NCBI GenBank assembly: GCA_024642725.1
Contig: JAHEAO010000012.1
Location: 1-59,631, forward strand
DNA length: 59,631 nucleotides
Origin: Paracoccaceae bacterium
GTDB lineage: Bacteria > Pseudomonadota > Alphaproteobacteria > Rhodobacterales > Rhodobacteraceae
Direction: 5' to 3'
Shown: piece by piece, positions 35,029 through 43,616 of the stretch
How the letters are laid out: every line of letters begins with the position of its first letter
Position numbering within the stretch: position 1 is the first letter of the stretch
The notes under the pieces: generated by a model
What the model was told of the DNA's origin: nothing
Seen by the model: only the letters and a program-made list of their open reading frames with translations
Databases searched by the model: none
Translations under genes and position numbers: made by a program

Positions 35029-36339
35029 ATGTGGCGCGCGGCCATGTTGCTTTGCCTCTGCCTGCCGGGACTCGGTCTCGCGGCGGATTTTCGGACCTTT
35101 GTAGGTCATGGCGGTCCGGTTGTGGGGGTGGTCGTTTCGGAAGACGGACAAAGTCTCTTAACCGCCAGTTTTGACTACAGCATTGGATATTGGCGGCTTT
35201 CCGATGCCTCCGAACCCCTGTGGCTTGAAGGGCATCGGGCGGCGGTCAACACTGTGAACTTCCTGTCCGATAGTTCGGCCGTGTCCGGAAGTGATGACTT
35301 CTCGTTGATAATTTGGGACCTGAAAGACGGTTCCGTGACGCGCAGGTTGGAAGGGCACAAGGGCAAGGTCACCGCCGTCCGTCCGTCACCGGGTGGAGAC
35401 ATGATCGCCTCGGCGAGCTGGGACGGGACAATTCACTTATGGGACCTGACCTCGGGCAATCAGATCGCGGTCCTGCAAAGTCCGGATGGAGGTTTCAATG
35501 ATGTGCTCTGGTTGGACAGTGGACATTCTGTCGCGACCGCCAGCGTCGGTGGCACGCTGATCGAATGGGATGTTCAGAGCCAACGTCCGATGAGGGTATT
35601 GGCGAGGCATGGTTTTGGAATAAACCGGCTTGAAGCGGACGAAAGCGAAGGGTGGTTGGCTTATGGCGCGGTCGACGGCGGAACGCGCGTGCTGAACCTC
35701 GCTGACGGTGCCGAACTCGCCGACCTGACGCTCGATCGCAGGCCAATTCTTGCGATTGCAAAAAGCGCGGACGGTTCGCTCTTGGCTGTCGGAGACGGCG
35801 AAGGCTATGTGATGGTCGTTTCCACCGAGGACTGGTCAATCCTTCGCGATTTTCATGCAGCGGTGAATGGCCCGATATGGGCGTTGGACTTCACTGCGAG
35901 CGGTGATGGTATCTTTGCCGCCGGCATTTCGGATGCGGTCAGCTTGTGGCCAATGGAAAGCGGTGACCTTGATCCGCTTACGGCTGAAACAGAAAGATCC
36001 TTTCACGTCGACCCATCGACAGTCTCCAACGGAGAGCGGCAGTTTCTGCGCAAATGTTCCGTGTGCCATACTTTGGGGGCCGCGGGTGAGCGCCGGGCCG
36101 GGCCTGCATTGGCCGGGCTCTTCGGCAGGCGCTCCGGCAGTCTGGATGGCTATTCCTATTCAGACGCATTGAGAGAATTGGACATTGTCTGGTCCGAGGA
36201 TACGATAGACAAACTCTTCGAACTCGGACCTGACCACTTCACACCGGGAAGCAAGATGCCGATGCAGCGTATCACATCCGCCGAAGATCGCGCTGATCTG
36301 GTGGAATTTCTGAGACTGAAAACAGCGGCAGGAGAATAA
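35029..36339 (+). CDS. WD40 beta-propeller fused to cytochrome c
   Basis: A 436-residue exported protein. Residues 1-19 are a signal peptide (LLCLCLPGLGLAADF). Residues 22-310 contain about seven WD40-type repeats (GHGGPVVGVVVSEDGQSLLT, then EGHKGKVTAVRPSPGGDMIA and ASWDGTIHLWDLTSG). The C-terminal 94 residues are a class I cytochrome c with C343-x2-C346-H347 (KCSVCH) and a probable Met ligand in GSKMPMQRI. It begins three bases after the FDH gamma stop, so it belongs to the FDH operon. It may dock FDH to a periplasmic acceptor, which is inference. Confidence 0.9.
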   Translation: MWRAAMLLCLCLPGLGLAADFRTFVGHGGPVVGVVVSEDGQSLLTASFDYSIGYWRLSDASEPLWLEGHRAAVNTVNFLSDSSAVSGSDDFSLIIWDLKDGSVTRRLEGHKGKVTAVRPSPGGDMIASASWDGTIHLWDLTSGNQIAVLQSPDGGFNDVLWLDSGHSVATASVGGTLIEWDVQSQRPMRVLARHGFGINRLEADESEGWLAYGAVDGGTRVLNLADGAELADLTLDRRPILAIAKSADGSLLAVGDGEGYVMVVSTEDWSILRDFHAAVNGPIWALDFTASGDGIFAAGISDAVSLWPMESGDLDPLTAETERSFHVDPSTVSNGERQFLRKCSVCHTLGAAGERRAGPALAGLFGRRSGSLDGYSYSDALRELDIVWSEDTIDKLFELGPDHFTPGSKMPMQRITSAEDRADLVEFLRLKTAAGE

Positions 36340-36341
36340 AC

Positions 36342-36467
36342 ATGCGAATAATGATGCTGGCATTTGCCTCAATGGTCTTGATTGCAATCGTTTCCTCTAT
36401 CGGGCTGGAGTATGCTGGGTTTTCTTCGAAGGAACAGTATTCAAGTGAGAACGTGCGGCTCGACTAG
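36342..36467 (+). CDS. Small 41-residue membrane protein at the end of the FDH operon
   Basis: The reading frame encodes MRIMMLAFASMVLIAIVSSI followed by GLEYAGFSSKEQYSSENVRL and D. One hydrophobic helix (residues 3-20) precedes a short polar tail, giving a single-span peptide. GGAGAA lies 6 bases before ATG, and the start is only two bases after the WD40-cytochrome stop, so translation is probably coupled. I do not recognise a family. Confidence 0.6.
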   Translation: MRIMMLAFASMVLIAIVSSIGLEYAGFSSKEQYSSENVRLD

Positions 36468-36521
36468 AACCAAGCGTAGCAGTGACCCACGTCGCCCGAC
36501 GCTGATCGTCAGTCTCCCGAC

Positions 36522-38153
36522 CTAGGCTCCAGCACTGAGTTCATGCACGATCTTGCCGCCAAGCATCGTCATCAGGACACGAGTGTCACCGATTTCGTAG
36601 ACATCGCAACTGTAGATATCGCGATCGAGCATGATCAGGTCTGCGAACTTCCCCTTCGAAAGCGATCCCGTTTCGTCCGCGCGCCATCCTGCGACTGCCG
36701 CATTAATTGTGTAGCCTTCGATGCATTCCTCCAAGGTCAGTCTTTGCTCCGGCAGGAAGACCGGGTGGTTGCCTTCGCGCTTGGGCGGCTGACGAGTCAT
36801 AGCGGTTTCGATGATTTCGAAAGGGTTGAGCGTTGAGACCGTCCAGTCACTGGAAAGAGTCATGAGCGCACCCGCATCTCGAAGCGAACGGAACGCATAC
36901 ATCCACTTGCCCCTTTCCAGGCCAACCAACGGCAGGGCGGAGTCGGTAACAGAGGGTTCATAGCGCGCCCATAGCGGCTGGACATTCGCAACAACGCCAA
37001 GTTTCGCGAACCTAGGTATGTCCTCCGGGTCAATGCATTGGATATGTGCGATGTGGTGATGACTGGGCCAGGGCGCATTCGCTTCTCGAGCGGCTTCCAT
37101 CCCGTCCAGTGCCGCCCGGGTCGCCAGGTCCCCGATTGCATGCACGTGAATCTGGAACCTTGCGGCGTCAAAAGCCTTGAACAGCTCCGTGATCTGATCC
37201 GGAGCGAACATGAGCGGAGCGTTTCCGCCCTGAGGATCGGAATAGGGGGCGATCATTGCCGCCGTACGGTTTTCCATCACCCCATCCAGAAAGAACTTCG
37301 CCGAATGGATGCGGAACATCGGGAACTGGTTTTCGGACCGAAGCCGGGAAACGCGGGCCAGCGCGTCCTCGACCGATTCAGATGGATCCACGCGCGCAGT
37401 GGCAAGGATCCGCGCAGTCAAGGCGTCCTCGCGGACCAGCTTCTGGTAGACGCGGGCATGGCGTTCCTCGACCGAGGCATCGAGCAGACTCGTAATGCCG
37501 TGTCGATTGGCGTGAGCCTGAGCAAACTTGACGCCGTCGACCCAGGTTTCTTCGGCAAATGGCGGCATCCGATCGTCGACCCAGCTGGTCGCACGCTCGT
37601 AAAGCAGGCCGGTCGGTTCGCCGGAAGCATCGCGAACGAAATGGCCGTTTTCGGGGTCCGGCGTTTCGCGCGTTAGGCCGACGGCCTCGATAGCTTTCGA
37701 ATTTATGCAGCCATTGTGCCCATCGGAGGCCATGATGAAACATGGCCTGTCCGGAACCGCCGCATCCAGGACATGACGGTCCAAGTTATGCTCTCCCAAG
37801 ACGCCTGAATAATAAAAGCCGCCATAGACCCATGGCTGCGCATGAGTCGCGGCAAAGTCACGCATGATCGAAGCGACCTCGTCTGGGTTGATCGCGGTCG
37901 ACAGGTCCGCACTGACGACAAAGTGCTGGCCACCATCCTGAACATGCAGATGCGTGTCATGAAAACCCGGCAGCACAAGCCGGCCTTTTGCATCGATGAT
38001 TTCGGTGGATGGTCCAGCTAGGCCGCTGACCTCCAGAGTGCTGCCAAGTGCGACGATCTTTCCGCCTCGGATGGCCAGTGCCTCAACTCGAGGGAAATGC
38101 GGGTCCATCGTTCGGATGTCGCCGTGAATCAGGATGGTATCTGGGAAGGACAT
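36522..38153 (-). CDS. YtcJ-type metal-dependent amidohydrolase
   Basis: A 543-residue amidohydrolase-superfamily enzyme. It has an N-terminal beta domain (ILIHGDIRTMDPHFPRVEAL), metal ligands in LPGFHDTHLHVQDGG, the HVHAIGDLATRAALDGME segment, HHIAHIQCIDPEDI, the SSDWTVSTLNPFE aspartate region and the C-terminal YTINAAVAGWRADETGSLSK. Start ATG 38153 follows GGAG. It lies between the FDH operon and an amine importer and is divergent from the latter. It probably hydrolyses an amide or cyclic amide; the substrate is unknown. Confidence 0.88.
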   Translation of the reverse strand: MSFPDTILIHGDIRTMDPHFPRVEALAIRGGKIVALGSTLEVSGLAGPSTEIIDAKGRLVLPGFHDTHLHVQDGGQHFVVSADLSTAINPDEVASIMRDFAATHAQPWVYGGFYYSGVLGEHNLDRHVLDAAVPDRPCFIMASDGHNGCINSKAIEAVGLTRETPDPENGHFVRDASGEPTGLLYERATSWVDDRMPPFAEETWVDGVKFAQAHANRHGITSLLDASVEERHARVYQKLVREDALTARILATARVDPSESVEDALARVSRLRSENQFPMFRIHSAKFFLDGVMENRTAAMIAPYSDPQGGNAPLMFAPDQITELFKAFDAARFQIHVHAIGDLATRAALDGMEAAREANAPWPSHHHIAHIQCIDPEDIPRFAKLGVVANVQPLWARYEPSVTDSALPLVGLERGKWMYAFRSLRDAGALMTLSSDWTVSTLNPFEIIETAMTRQPPKREGNHPVFLPEQRLTLEECIEGYTINAAVAGWRADETGSLSKGKFADLIMLDRDIYSCDVYEIGDTRVLMTMLGGKIVHELSAGA

Positions 38154-38321
38154 CGCTTTGCTCCGTTGTACAGGACTGGCAGACAATTCATCCGAACTCA
38201 TTGACTGGCAAGCATTTTTTCGAAGGTCACATCTTTCTCAGCGGTTCGTGCAATTTGCCACTTCCCAGTTACCCGAATGGTGCTAGGGTTTTTCATCACA
38301 AGTCCATTTGGGAGTCTGTAA

Positions 38322-39443
38322 ATGCAGCGTATCAAGTTCATTGATAGAATGGCGCAGGGTAAGATGTCGCGCCGTCATATGATGCAATCGGCTGGGGCTT
38401 TTGGTGTAGGGACGCTCGTTCTTCCTCACCTGGCCAATGCTGCAGAGGTGCTGACCTGTCTGGAATGGGGCGGGTACGATGCTGCAGACTATTTCCAGTC
38501 CTACGTAGACAAGCATGGCGCCCAGCCGAATTTTTCCATCTTCTCAGGCGAGGAAGAGGCGCTGGCCAAGGTGCGTGCCGGGTTCGCCGCTGATGTTATG
38601 CATCCCTGCAACTATTCCGTAGGGCGGTTTGTGAGCGCAGGCCTTGCCGTTCCGCTGGATACGTCTCGTTTGTCGAACTGGAAGGACATATTCCCGATCC
38701 TGCAGGCCGCCGAAGGCGTTGTGGAAAATGGGGATGTCGTCATGGCCCCCGCCGACTGGGGCAATTCCTCTATCGCCTATCGTCCGGACCTCGTTGACGA
38801 TGATTTCAAGGCAAACCCATCCTGGTCGATTTTTTATGATGACAAGTACAAAGGCAAGGTGTCGATGCTCGACAACGAACTTGCCATCATCATCGGAGCG
38901 ATGGTTGCCGGCAAATCTTATGATGACGTCTTTGATATGTCCGGCGACGCTCTGGCGGCGGCTGCGAAGGAGTGGGGCACCAAGGCCATCGACAACAGCA
39001 GGTTCCTTTGGACCGACGCATCGGAGTTGCAACAAGCGATGGCGTCCGGTGAGATCGTCGCGGCCTATGCCTGGAATGACCTTATCAAGAACCTGCGCTC
39101 GGATGGCATACCTGTTGAATACGCGGTGCCAAAGGAAGGCATGTTTACATGGTTCTGTGGCCTGACCCTCCTGAACTCGGGCAAGGCCGACCCGGCTTTG
39201 GCCTATGATTTCATCGATGCGTGGCTTTCTCCGGAAACCGGCAAGGTTCTGATAGAAGAGTCAGGTTACGGGCACGCCAACATGAAGTCCTTCGAAATAT
39301 CGGATCCTGCGCAAGTCGAAGCAATGGGAATCACCGACCCGCAAGGCATGATGGCCGATACCATAGTGTTCAGAAATCCGTCGGATGAAGTGCAGACCGA
39401 GCACAACAGGGTTTGGGGAGACCTGAAGGCGCTCAAACTCTGA
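38322..39443 (+). CDS. PotD/PotF-like ABC substrate-binding protein, probably Tat-exported
   Basis: A 373-residue extracellular binding protein of the spermidine/putrescine class. Its leader MSRRHMMQSAGAFGVGTLVL resembles a twin-arginine signal. The mature domain starts at AEVLTCLEWGGYDAADYFQS and contains FSGEEEALAKVRAGFAADVM-HPC. This HPC differs from the VPSG segment in true putrescine binders, so the ligand is probably another cationic amine. First gene of a five-gene run with two permeases, an ATPase and a Rieske oxygenase. Confidence 0.88.
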   Translation: MQRIKFIDRMAQGKMSRRHMMQSAGAFGVGTLVLPHLANAAEVLTCLEWGGYDAADYFQSYVDKHGAQPNFSIFSGEEEALAKVRAGFAADVMHPCNYSVGRFVSAGLAVPLDTSRLSNWKDIFPILQAAEGVVENGDVVMAPADWGNSSIAYRPDLVDDDFKANPSWSIFYDDKYKGKVSMLDNELAIIIGAMVAGKSYDDVFDMSGDALAAAAKEWGTKAIDNSRFLWTDASELQQAMASGEIVAAYAWNDLIKNLRSDGIPVEYAVPKEGMFTWFCGLTLLNSGKADPALAYDFIDAWLSPETGKVLIEESGYGHANMKSFEISDPAQVEAMGITDPQGMMADTIVFRNPSDEVQTEHNRVWGDLKALKL

Positions 39444-39450
39444 CAGACCG

Positions 39451-40407
39451 TTGACCTTGGCACTGAAACGTTCTGCGGGGTCCCGAAGGGATCCCGCAAT
39501 TCTTCGCAAACGGGTCGTGGGTTTCGGCCTGCTGGCGCCTGCACTAACGATCATGGTCTTGATGCTCCTGCTGCCTGTGATGGCGCTGGTCATGCTGAGC
39601 TTCTGGAGCCAGTCGGGTTTCGATATTGATCGCAGTTTCACTCTGGAAAATTACTGGAAGCTGATCGAGCCCTCTGATGAACCGACCGTCTGGTTCGGGA
39701 TTCCCTTTTATCTGAAATACCCGATTCCAGTGATCCTGATGATAAAGTCGCTGGTAATGTCACTGGTGGCTACAATCGCGGTTATCGGGCTGGCTTATCC
39801 GATGGCGTATTTCGTCGCCTTCCGAGTTCGGGGCAACAAGGCCTTCTGGATCATCCTTCTGACGATTCCGTTCTGGACCAGCTACCTCTTGCGCGTCTTC
39901 TCTTGGAAGATCGTATTGGGTTTCAATGGGGCGATAAATTCGGGCCTTATGTATCTGGGGCTGATTGATGCTCCGCTCGAATTTCTTCTGTACAATCCCA
40001 CGGCGGTCATCATCACCCTGGCGCATTCCTGGGTCGCTTTCGCGGTTCTGCCGATCTATGTCTCCCTTGAAAAGATCGACCGGTCCCTGCTGGAAGCGGC
40101 TGCCGATCTTGGTGACAGCCGCTGGCAGAGGTTCTGGCGAATCACGCTGCCCTTGTCGGCGCCGGGGACCATCGCCGCATCTCTTCTGGTCTTCATCCCG
40201 ACAGTAGGGGACTACGTCACGCCGACCTTGGTTGGCGGGCCCGGAGGTACAATGATTGGTAGCCTCGTGCAGTTGTTGTTCCTGAGGCAGGACAATGCAC
40301 CGCTTGGCTCTGCCGTATCGATCGCCATGATGCTGGTTATCGCGGTTCTCGTTGCGCTGCTGCTCTGGGCAATCGGCTATCGCAAGATGCGGGCCAGGAG
40401 GAGTTGA
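39451..40407 (+). CDS. PotB/PotH-like ABC permease, cluster 1
   Basis: A 318-residue inner-membrane permease with six helices. Visible parts are GFGLLAPALTIMVLMLLLPV, the WTSYLLRVFSWKIVLGFNGA region and the EAA loop LLEAAADLGDSRWQRFWRIT, followed by the TVGDYVTPTLVGGPGGTMIG signature. The likely start is TTG 39451 or TTG 39457; no suitable ATG exists. It lies eight bases after the binding-protein stop. Confidence 0.9.
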   Translation: MTLALKRSAGSRRDPAILRKRVVGFGLLAPALTIMVLMLLLPVMALVMLSFWSQSGFDIDRSFTLENYWKLIEPSDEPTVWFGIPFYLKYPIPVILMIKSLVMSLVATIAVIGLAYPMAYFVAFRVRGNKAFWIILLTIPFWTSYLLRVFSWKIVLGFNGAINSGLMYLGLIDAPLEFLLYNPTAVIITLAHSWVAFAVLPIYVSLEKIDRSLLEAAADLGDSRWQRFWRITLPLSAPGTIAASLLVFIPTVGDYVTPTLVGGPGGTMIGSLVQLLFLRQDNAPLGSAVSIAMMLVIAVLVALLLWAIGYRKMRARRS

Positions 40408-40409
40408 AG

Positions 40410-41213
40410 ATGTGGAAACGGCTCGATGGATTATGGATCTACGCGGTGGCTTTCATCGCATTCATCTACGGCCCCGTGCTCTTGATGCCGCTGTTTTCAC
40501 TCAATGACAGTACCTTCGCCACCTTTCCGCTAGCTGGCTTCACACTAAGGCATTACGGCGAAATGTTTCAGAACCAGTCAATGATGGCTGCGGTGCTCAA
40601 TAGCCTGAAGATCGCGGTTATCGTCTCTCTCCTCTCGACGGCGCTGGCAGTTCCCGCCTCTCTGGCCTTGACGCGGTACAAGCTTCCGGGCGGCGGTCCC
40701 ATCGTTGGCTTCATGATGCTGCCGCTGGTGATACCTTCGATCGTGATCGCGGTTGCGTTGCTTGTCATCATCCTGAAATTCCTCGGAATTCAATTGTCGC
40801 TCTGGACAGTGGCCGCTGGCCATATCCTCATCTGCATACCGTTTTCGATGACTGTCCTGATGGCCCGGCTTGAAGGGTTTGACCCCAGCCTTGAAGAGGC
40901 GTCACGCGACCTCGGCTGCAGTGGCTGGACGACGTTCTGGCGTGTCACATTTCCGCTGGCGATGCCTGGGGTCATTTCGAGTCTTCTGCTGGGGTTCATC
41001 ATTTCCTTTGACGAATTCGTCATCGCTTTTTTTCTGACAGGCACCGAAAATACCCTGCCGGTTTACCTGTACAGCCAGCTCAGGTTCCCGAATAAACTGC
41101 CGGGAACCTTGGCATTGGGGACGCTGATCCTGTGCGGCTCTGCTATTCTCGTGATCATCGCAGAGGTGATCCGCAAACGTGGCGTTCAATCCGGCAATCC
41201 GGGGGATATCTGA
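40410..41213 (+). CDS. PotC/PotI-like ABC permease, cluster 1
   Basis: A 267-residue permease. It has FIYGPVLLMPLFSLNDSTF at the N-terminus, the EAA loop PSLEEASRDLGCSGWTTFWR and the ISFDEFVIAFFLTGTENTLP signature of PotC proteins. AGGAGGAG six bases upstream favours ATG 40410 over the in-frame TTG 40404. It overlaps no gene except the last bases of the previous stop region and forms the channel with the PotB-like subunit. Confidence 0.91.
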   Translation: MWKRLDGLWIYAVAFIAFIYGPVLLMPLFSLNDSTFATFPLAGFTLRHYGEMFQNQSMMAAVLNSLKIAVIVSLLSTALAVPASLALTRYKLPGGGPIVGFMMLPLVIPSIVIAVALLVIILKFLGIQLSLWTVAAGHILICIPFSMTVLMARLEGFDPSLEEASRDLGCSGWTTFWRVTFPLAMPGVISSLLLGFIISFDEFVIAFFLTGTENTLPVYLYSQLRFPNKLPGTLALGTLILCGSAILVIIAEVIRKRGVQSGNPGDI

Positions 41214-41216
41214 GGC

Positions 41217-42314
41217 ATGAGCGACGGATCCGCATTTATCAGCTTGTCGGCAATCGAGAAGCGCTTCGGCTCATTGACGGTGCTGAAGGACATTACCTTC
41301 GACATTGGCAAGGGAGAGTTCTTTTCACTGCTTGGCGCGTCGGGTTGTGGCAAGACGACATTGCTTCGCATCCTGTCCGGAATCGAACAACCCAGTGCGG
41401 GGACTCTGCTTATCGATGGCCAGTCAATGGCAGGTGTTCCTGCGAACAAGCGCCCGACCAACATGGTCTTTCAGAGCTATGCGATCTTTCCGCACCTGAA
41501 CGTCGAAGAGAATATCGGCTATGGACTCCGGAATGTCCGGATAGCGAAGGATGAGGCGCGCCAGCGGGTTCAGGAAGCTCTGGAGCTTGTGAAGCTCAAC
41601 GGCCTGGGCACGCGCAACGCCCACCAGCTTTCAGGTGGGCAGAGGCAACGGGTCGCCTTGGCGCGTGCCCTTGTCTGCCGCCCCAAGGTTCTGTTGCTGG
41701 ATGAACCTTTGTCCGCTCTGGACAAGAAGCTTCGAGAAGAAATGCAGTTGGAACTGCGGGCGCTGCAACGGACAGTAGGAATTACATTCGTTTTCGTCAC
41801 CCATGACCAAGAGGAGGCGCTGACACTTTCCGATCGAATAGCTGTAATGGCCAACGGCCGTGTTCTGCAATTGGACACACCTCAAGGACTTTACGAAAGA
41901 CCGCGAAGCCGCGAAGTCGCTGAATTCATCGGAACAATGAACCTTCTGCCGGGAGCCGTCTCTCAATCGGATCAATCCGAAACCATGCTGGATGCGGGAC
42001 TGGTCGGGACTTTGGGCGGACGACCCATTGAAGTAATACTGGACAAGGGCGCCCGCGCATATCTGGCGGTCCGGCCAGAGCAGATTTCACTGAGCGCGAC
42101 CGAGCCTTCAGACCCGGCGAGGTATTCTGTCGCTGGCGAAGTGGCGGAAGCCGCGTATCTGGGCGACCGCATTCACTATCAGGTGCGACTGACCGGGCTG
42201 GAAAAGCCGATGACCGTATTCGTGAACAACACAGAGCGCGCGGTGGTTCGGCCTTTGGGCTCGAACGTCTGGCTCAGTTGGGACCGCAGCGTGGGCCTTG
42301 TATTGCCAGGATGA
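41217..42314 (+). CDS. PotA-like ABC transporter ATPase, cluster 1
   Basis: A 365-residue ATPase. Walker A GASGCGKT, Q-loop MVFQSYAIFPHLNVEENIGY, signature LSGGQRQRVALARAL, Walker B VLLLDEPLSALDKK and switch His FVTHDQEEALTLSD are all present. The C-terminal TOBE-type domain (YLAVRPEQISLS, then AEAAYLGDRIHYQVRL) is typical of PotA. Last transporter gene; the Rieske gene follows after an operator-containing gap. Confidence 0.94.
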   Translation: MSDGSAFISLSAIEKRFGSLTVLKDITFDIGKGEFFSLLGASGCGKTTLLRILSGIEQPSAGTLLIDGQSMAGVPANKRPTNMVFQSYAIFPHLNVEENIGYGLRNVRIAKDEARQRVQEALELVKLNGLGTRNAHQLSGGQRQRVALARALVCRPKVLLLDEPLSALDKKLREEMQLELRALQRTVGITFVFVTHDQEEALTLSDRIAVMANGRVLQLDTPQGLYERPRSREVAEFIGTMNLLPGAVSQSDQSETMLDAGLVGTLGGRPIEVILDKGARAYLAVRPEQISLSATEPSDPARYSVAGEVAEAAYLGDRIHYQVRLTGLEKPMTVFVNNTERAVVRPLGSNVWLSWDRSVGLVLPG

Positions 42315-42329
42315 CCCTGAGGAAAAGTA

Positions 42330-42358
42330 TTCCCAACGGAGCCGAGTTCCTGTACTAT
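42330..42358 (+). promoter_or_regulatory. Possible promoter of the Rieske oxygenase gene
   Basis: TTCCCA (42330-42335), a 17-base gap, then TACTAT (42353-42358). Each box matches four of six consensus bases. The BetI-like operator begins at the end of the -10 box, where a bound repressor would cover the transcription start. Modest confidence, since the boxes are imperfect. Confidence 0.35.
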
Positions 42359-42376
42359 TGAATGAACATTCAACAA
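42357..42376 (+). promoter_or_regulatory. BetI-like operator, site A (Rieske promoter)
   Basis: ATTGAATGAACATTCAACAA. The core TTGAATG-AA-CATTCAA has perfect 7-bp arms. It matches site C (50701-50720, minus strand) at 18 of 20 bases and site B (45091-45110) at 15 of 20. It is 23 bases upstream of the Rieske start codon. BetI regulators are known to bind TTGAAC/GTTCAA-type dyads, and a BetI-like protein is encoded at 49132-49827. Confidence 0.7.
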
Positions 42377-42399
42377 GTAGCTGAAATCCAGGTGAAGTC

Positions 42400-43605
42400 A
42401 TGAACAAGCAATTCACGAACCGTGACACAAGCATCCCCGAGAATTGGGATCGCCGGGGGCTTCCTGGCTGGTGCTATCACAGCGAGGCGTTGCTGGAGCT
42501 TGAACGCGACAAAGTCTTCCGGAACCACTGGCAGATTGCTTGCCATGTGTCGGACATCCCGAATTCTGGCGATTATTTTACTTTCGATCTGTGCGGCGAA
42601 CGCGCCCTGATCGTGCGCGGGCAAGACGGCGAGGTCCGCGGGTTCCATAATATCTGCAGGCACCGCGGATCACGCGTTGTCGCTGATGAAAAGGGGACCT
42701 GTAAGGGCGCTCTGGTCTGCCCATTCCACGGATGGGTCTACAATCTCGATGGAACTTTGCGCGGCGCGGCGCAGCCGCAGACTTTCCCGGATCTGGACAA
42801 GGTCGAGTTCGGGCTCAAGCCAATCGATCTGGAGGTGTGGAACGGGCTGGTCTTCATTCGCTTTTTTGAGGGCCCGCAACCATCTGTTGCCACACTGCTG
42901 AGGCCCTTCGCTGATGAAATCGAAAGTTACAGACCGGAATCGATGGTGCTAGACCAAGGCGGCTATTGGACCCAGGTGAGCGATGTGAACTGGAAGTCGG
43001 TGCGCGATGTCGACAACGAAGGGTATCACGTCGCGCTCGCCCACCCGGCGCTGCAGGACCTTTATGGCCGAACCTATTCAGATGAACCCTTTGTCGATGG
43101 TGTAAGCCGATCAACCGCTTGGTTCGAGCCCGATAGCGGCCGGCGCTGGAGCGTTCGCAACTACACTCACCTATCGGAACCGAAGGAATGGGCGCCCGAC
43201 CACCTCAAGAGGGCTTGGGTCTACTACGGCCTTTTCCCGAATGCCGTTATCTGGGCAACACCTGAGACATTTCAGTTCTACCAGGAAATTCCGCTGACGA
43301 CGGAAACAACCATGCTCCGCTCTGGCGTTTACCACTACAAGGACGAAACCCGTCGGCAGAAAGCGGCACGCTATCTCGGGTCACGCATTGACCGTGAAAC
43401 TCTCGAAGAAGATGTGCAACTCACGATATGGTCGAATGAATCGATGCAATCGAAGGCCTTCGAAGGCTTCTATCTTTCCGATCTGGAATACACGGTGCGG
43501 ACCCATCACGACCACCTTCGTGACTTGTTGCCCGTGTATTCCCTCGAGGAGTATCCGGGGGAAGACCAAGTGGCCAAAGTCAACGAGACTGGCGCTGCCC
43601 GCTAG
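42400..43605 (+). CDS. Rieske-type aromatic-ring-hydroxylating/quaternary-amine monooxygenase, oxygenase subunit
   Basis: A 401-residue Rieske non-haem iron oxygenase. Rieske ligands are C86 and H88 (CRHRG), then C107 and H110 (CPFHGW). Non-haem iron ligands H210 and H215 occur in DNEGYHVALAH. The residue three before H210 is Glu207 rather than the usual Asp, as in carnitine monooxygenase CntA. That, and the betaine-type context, point to a quaternary or methylated amine substrate. AGGTGA precedes the ATG. No reductase gene lies in the window. Confidence 0.87.
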   Translation: MNKQFTNRDTSIPENWDRRGLPGWCYHSEALLELERDKVFRNHWQIACHVSDIPNSGDYFTFDLCGERALIVRGQDGEVRGFHNICRHRGSRVVADEKGTCKGALVCPFHGWVYNLDGTLRGAAQPQTFPDLDKVEFGLKPIDLEVWNGLVFIRFFEGPQPSVATLLRPFADEIESYRPESMVLDQGGYWTQVSDVNWKSVRDVDNEGYHVALAHPALQDLYGRTYSDEPFVDGVSRSTAWFEPDSGRRWSVRNYTHLSEPKEWAPDHLKRAWVYYGLFPNAVIWATPETFQFYQEIPLTTETTMLRSGVYHYKDETRRQKAARYLGSRIDRETLEEDVQLTIWSNESMQSKAFEGFYLSDLEYTVRTHHDHLRDLLPVYSLEEYPGEDQVAKVNETGAAR

Positions 43606-43616
43606 GGCCTTCCGCG

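Noticed and set aside
36468-36521. Possible terminator between the FDH operon and the convergent amidohydrolase
   Set aside because: Only a 5-bp AGCGT/ACGCT arm pair could be found, too weak to report.
38180-38210. A possible fourth BetI-like operator upstream of the cluster 1 binding protein (AATTCATCCGAACTCATT)
   Set aside because: The half-sites do not match TTGAAYG/CRTTCAA closely and the symmetry is poor.
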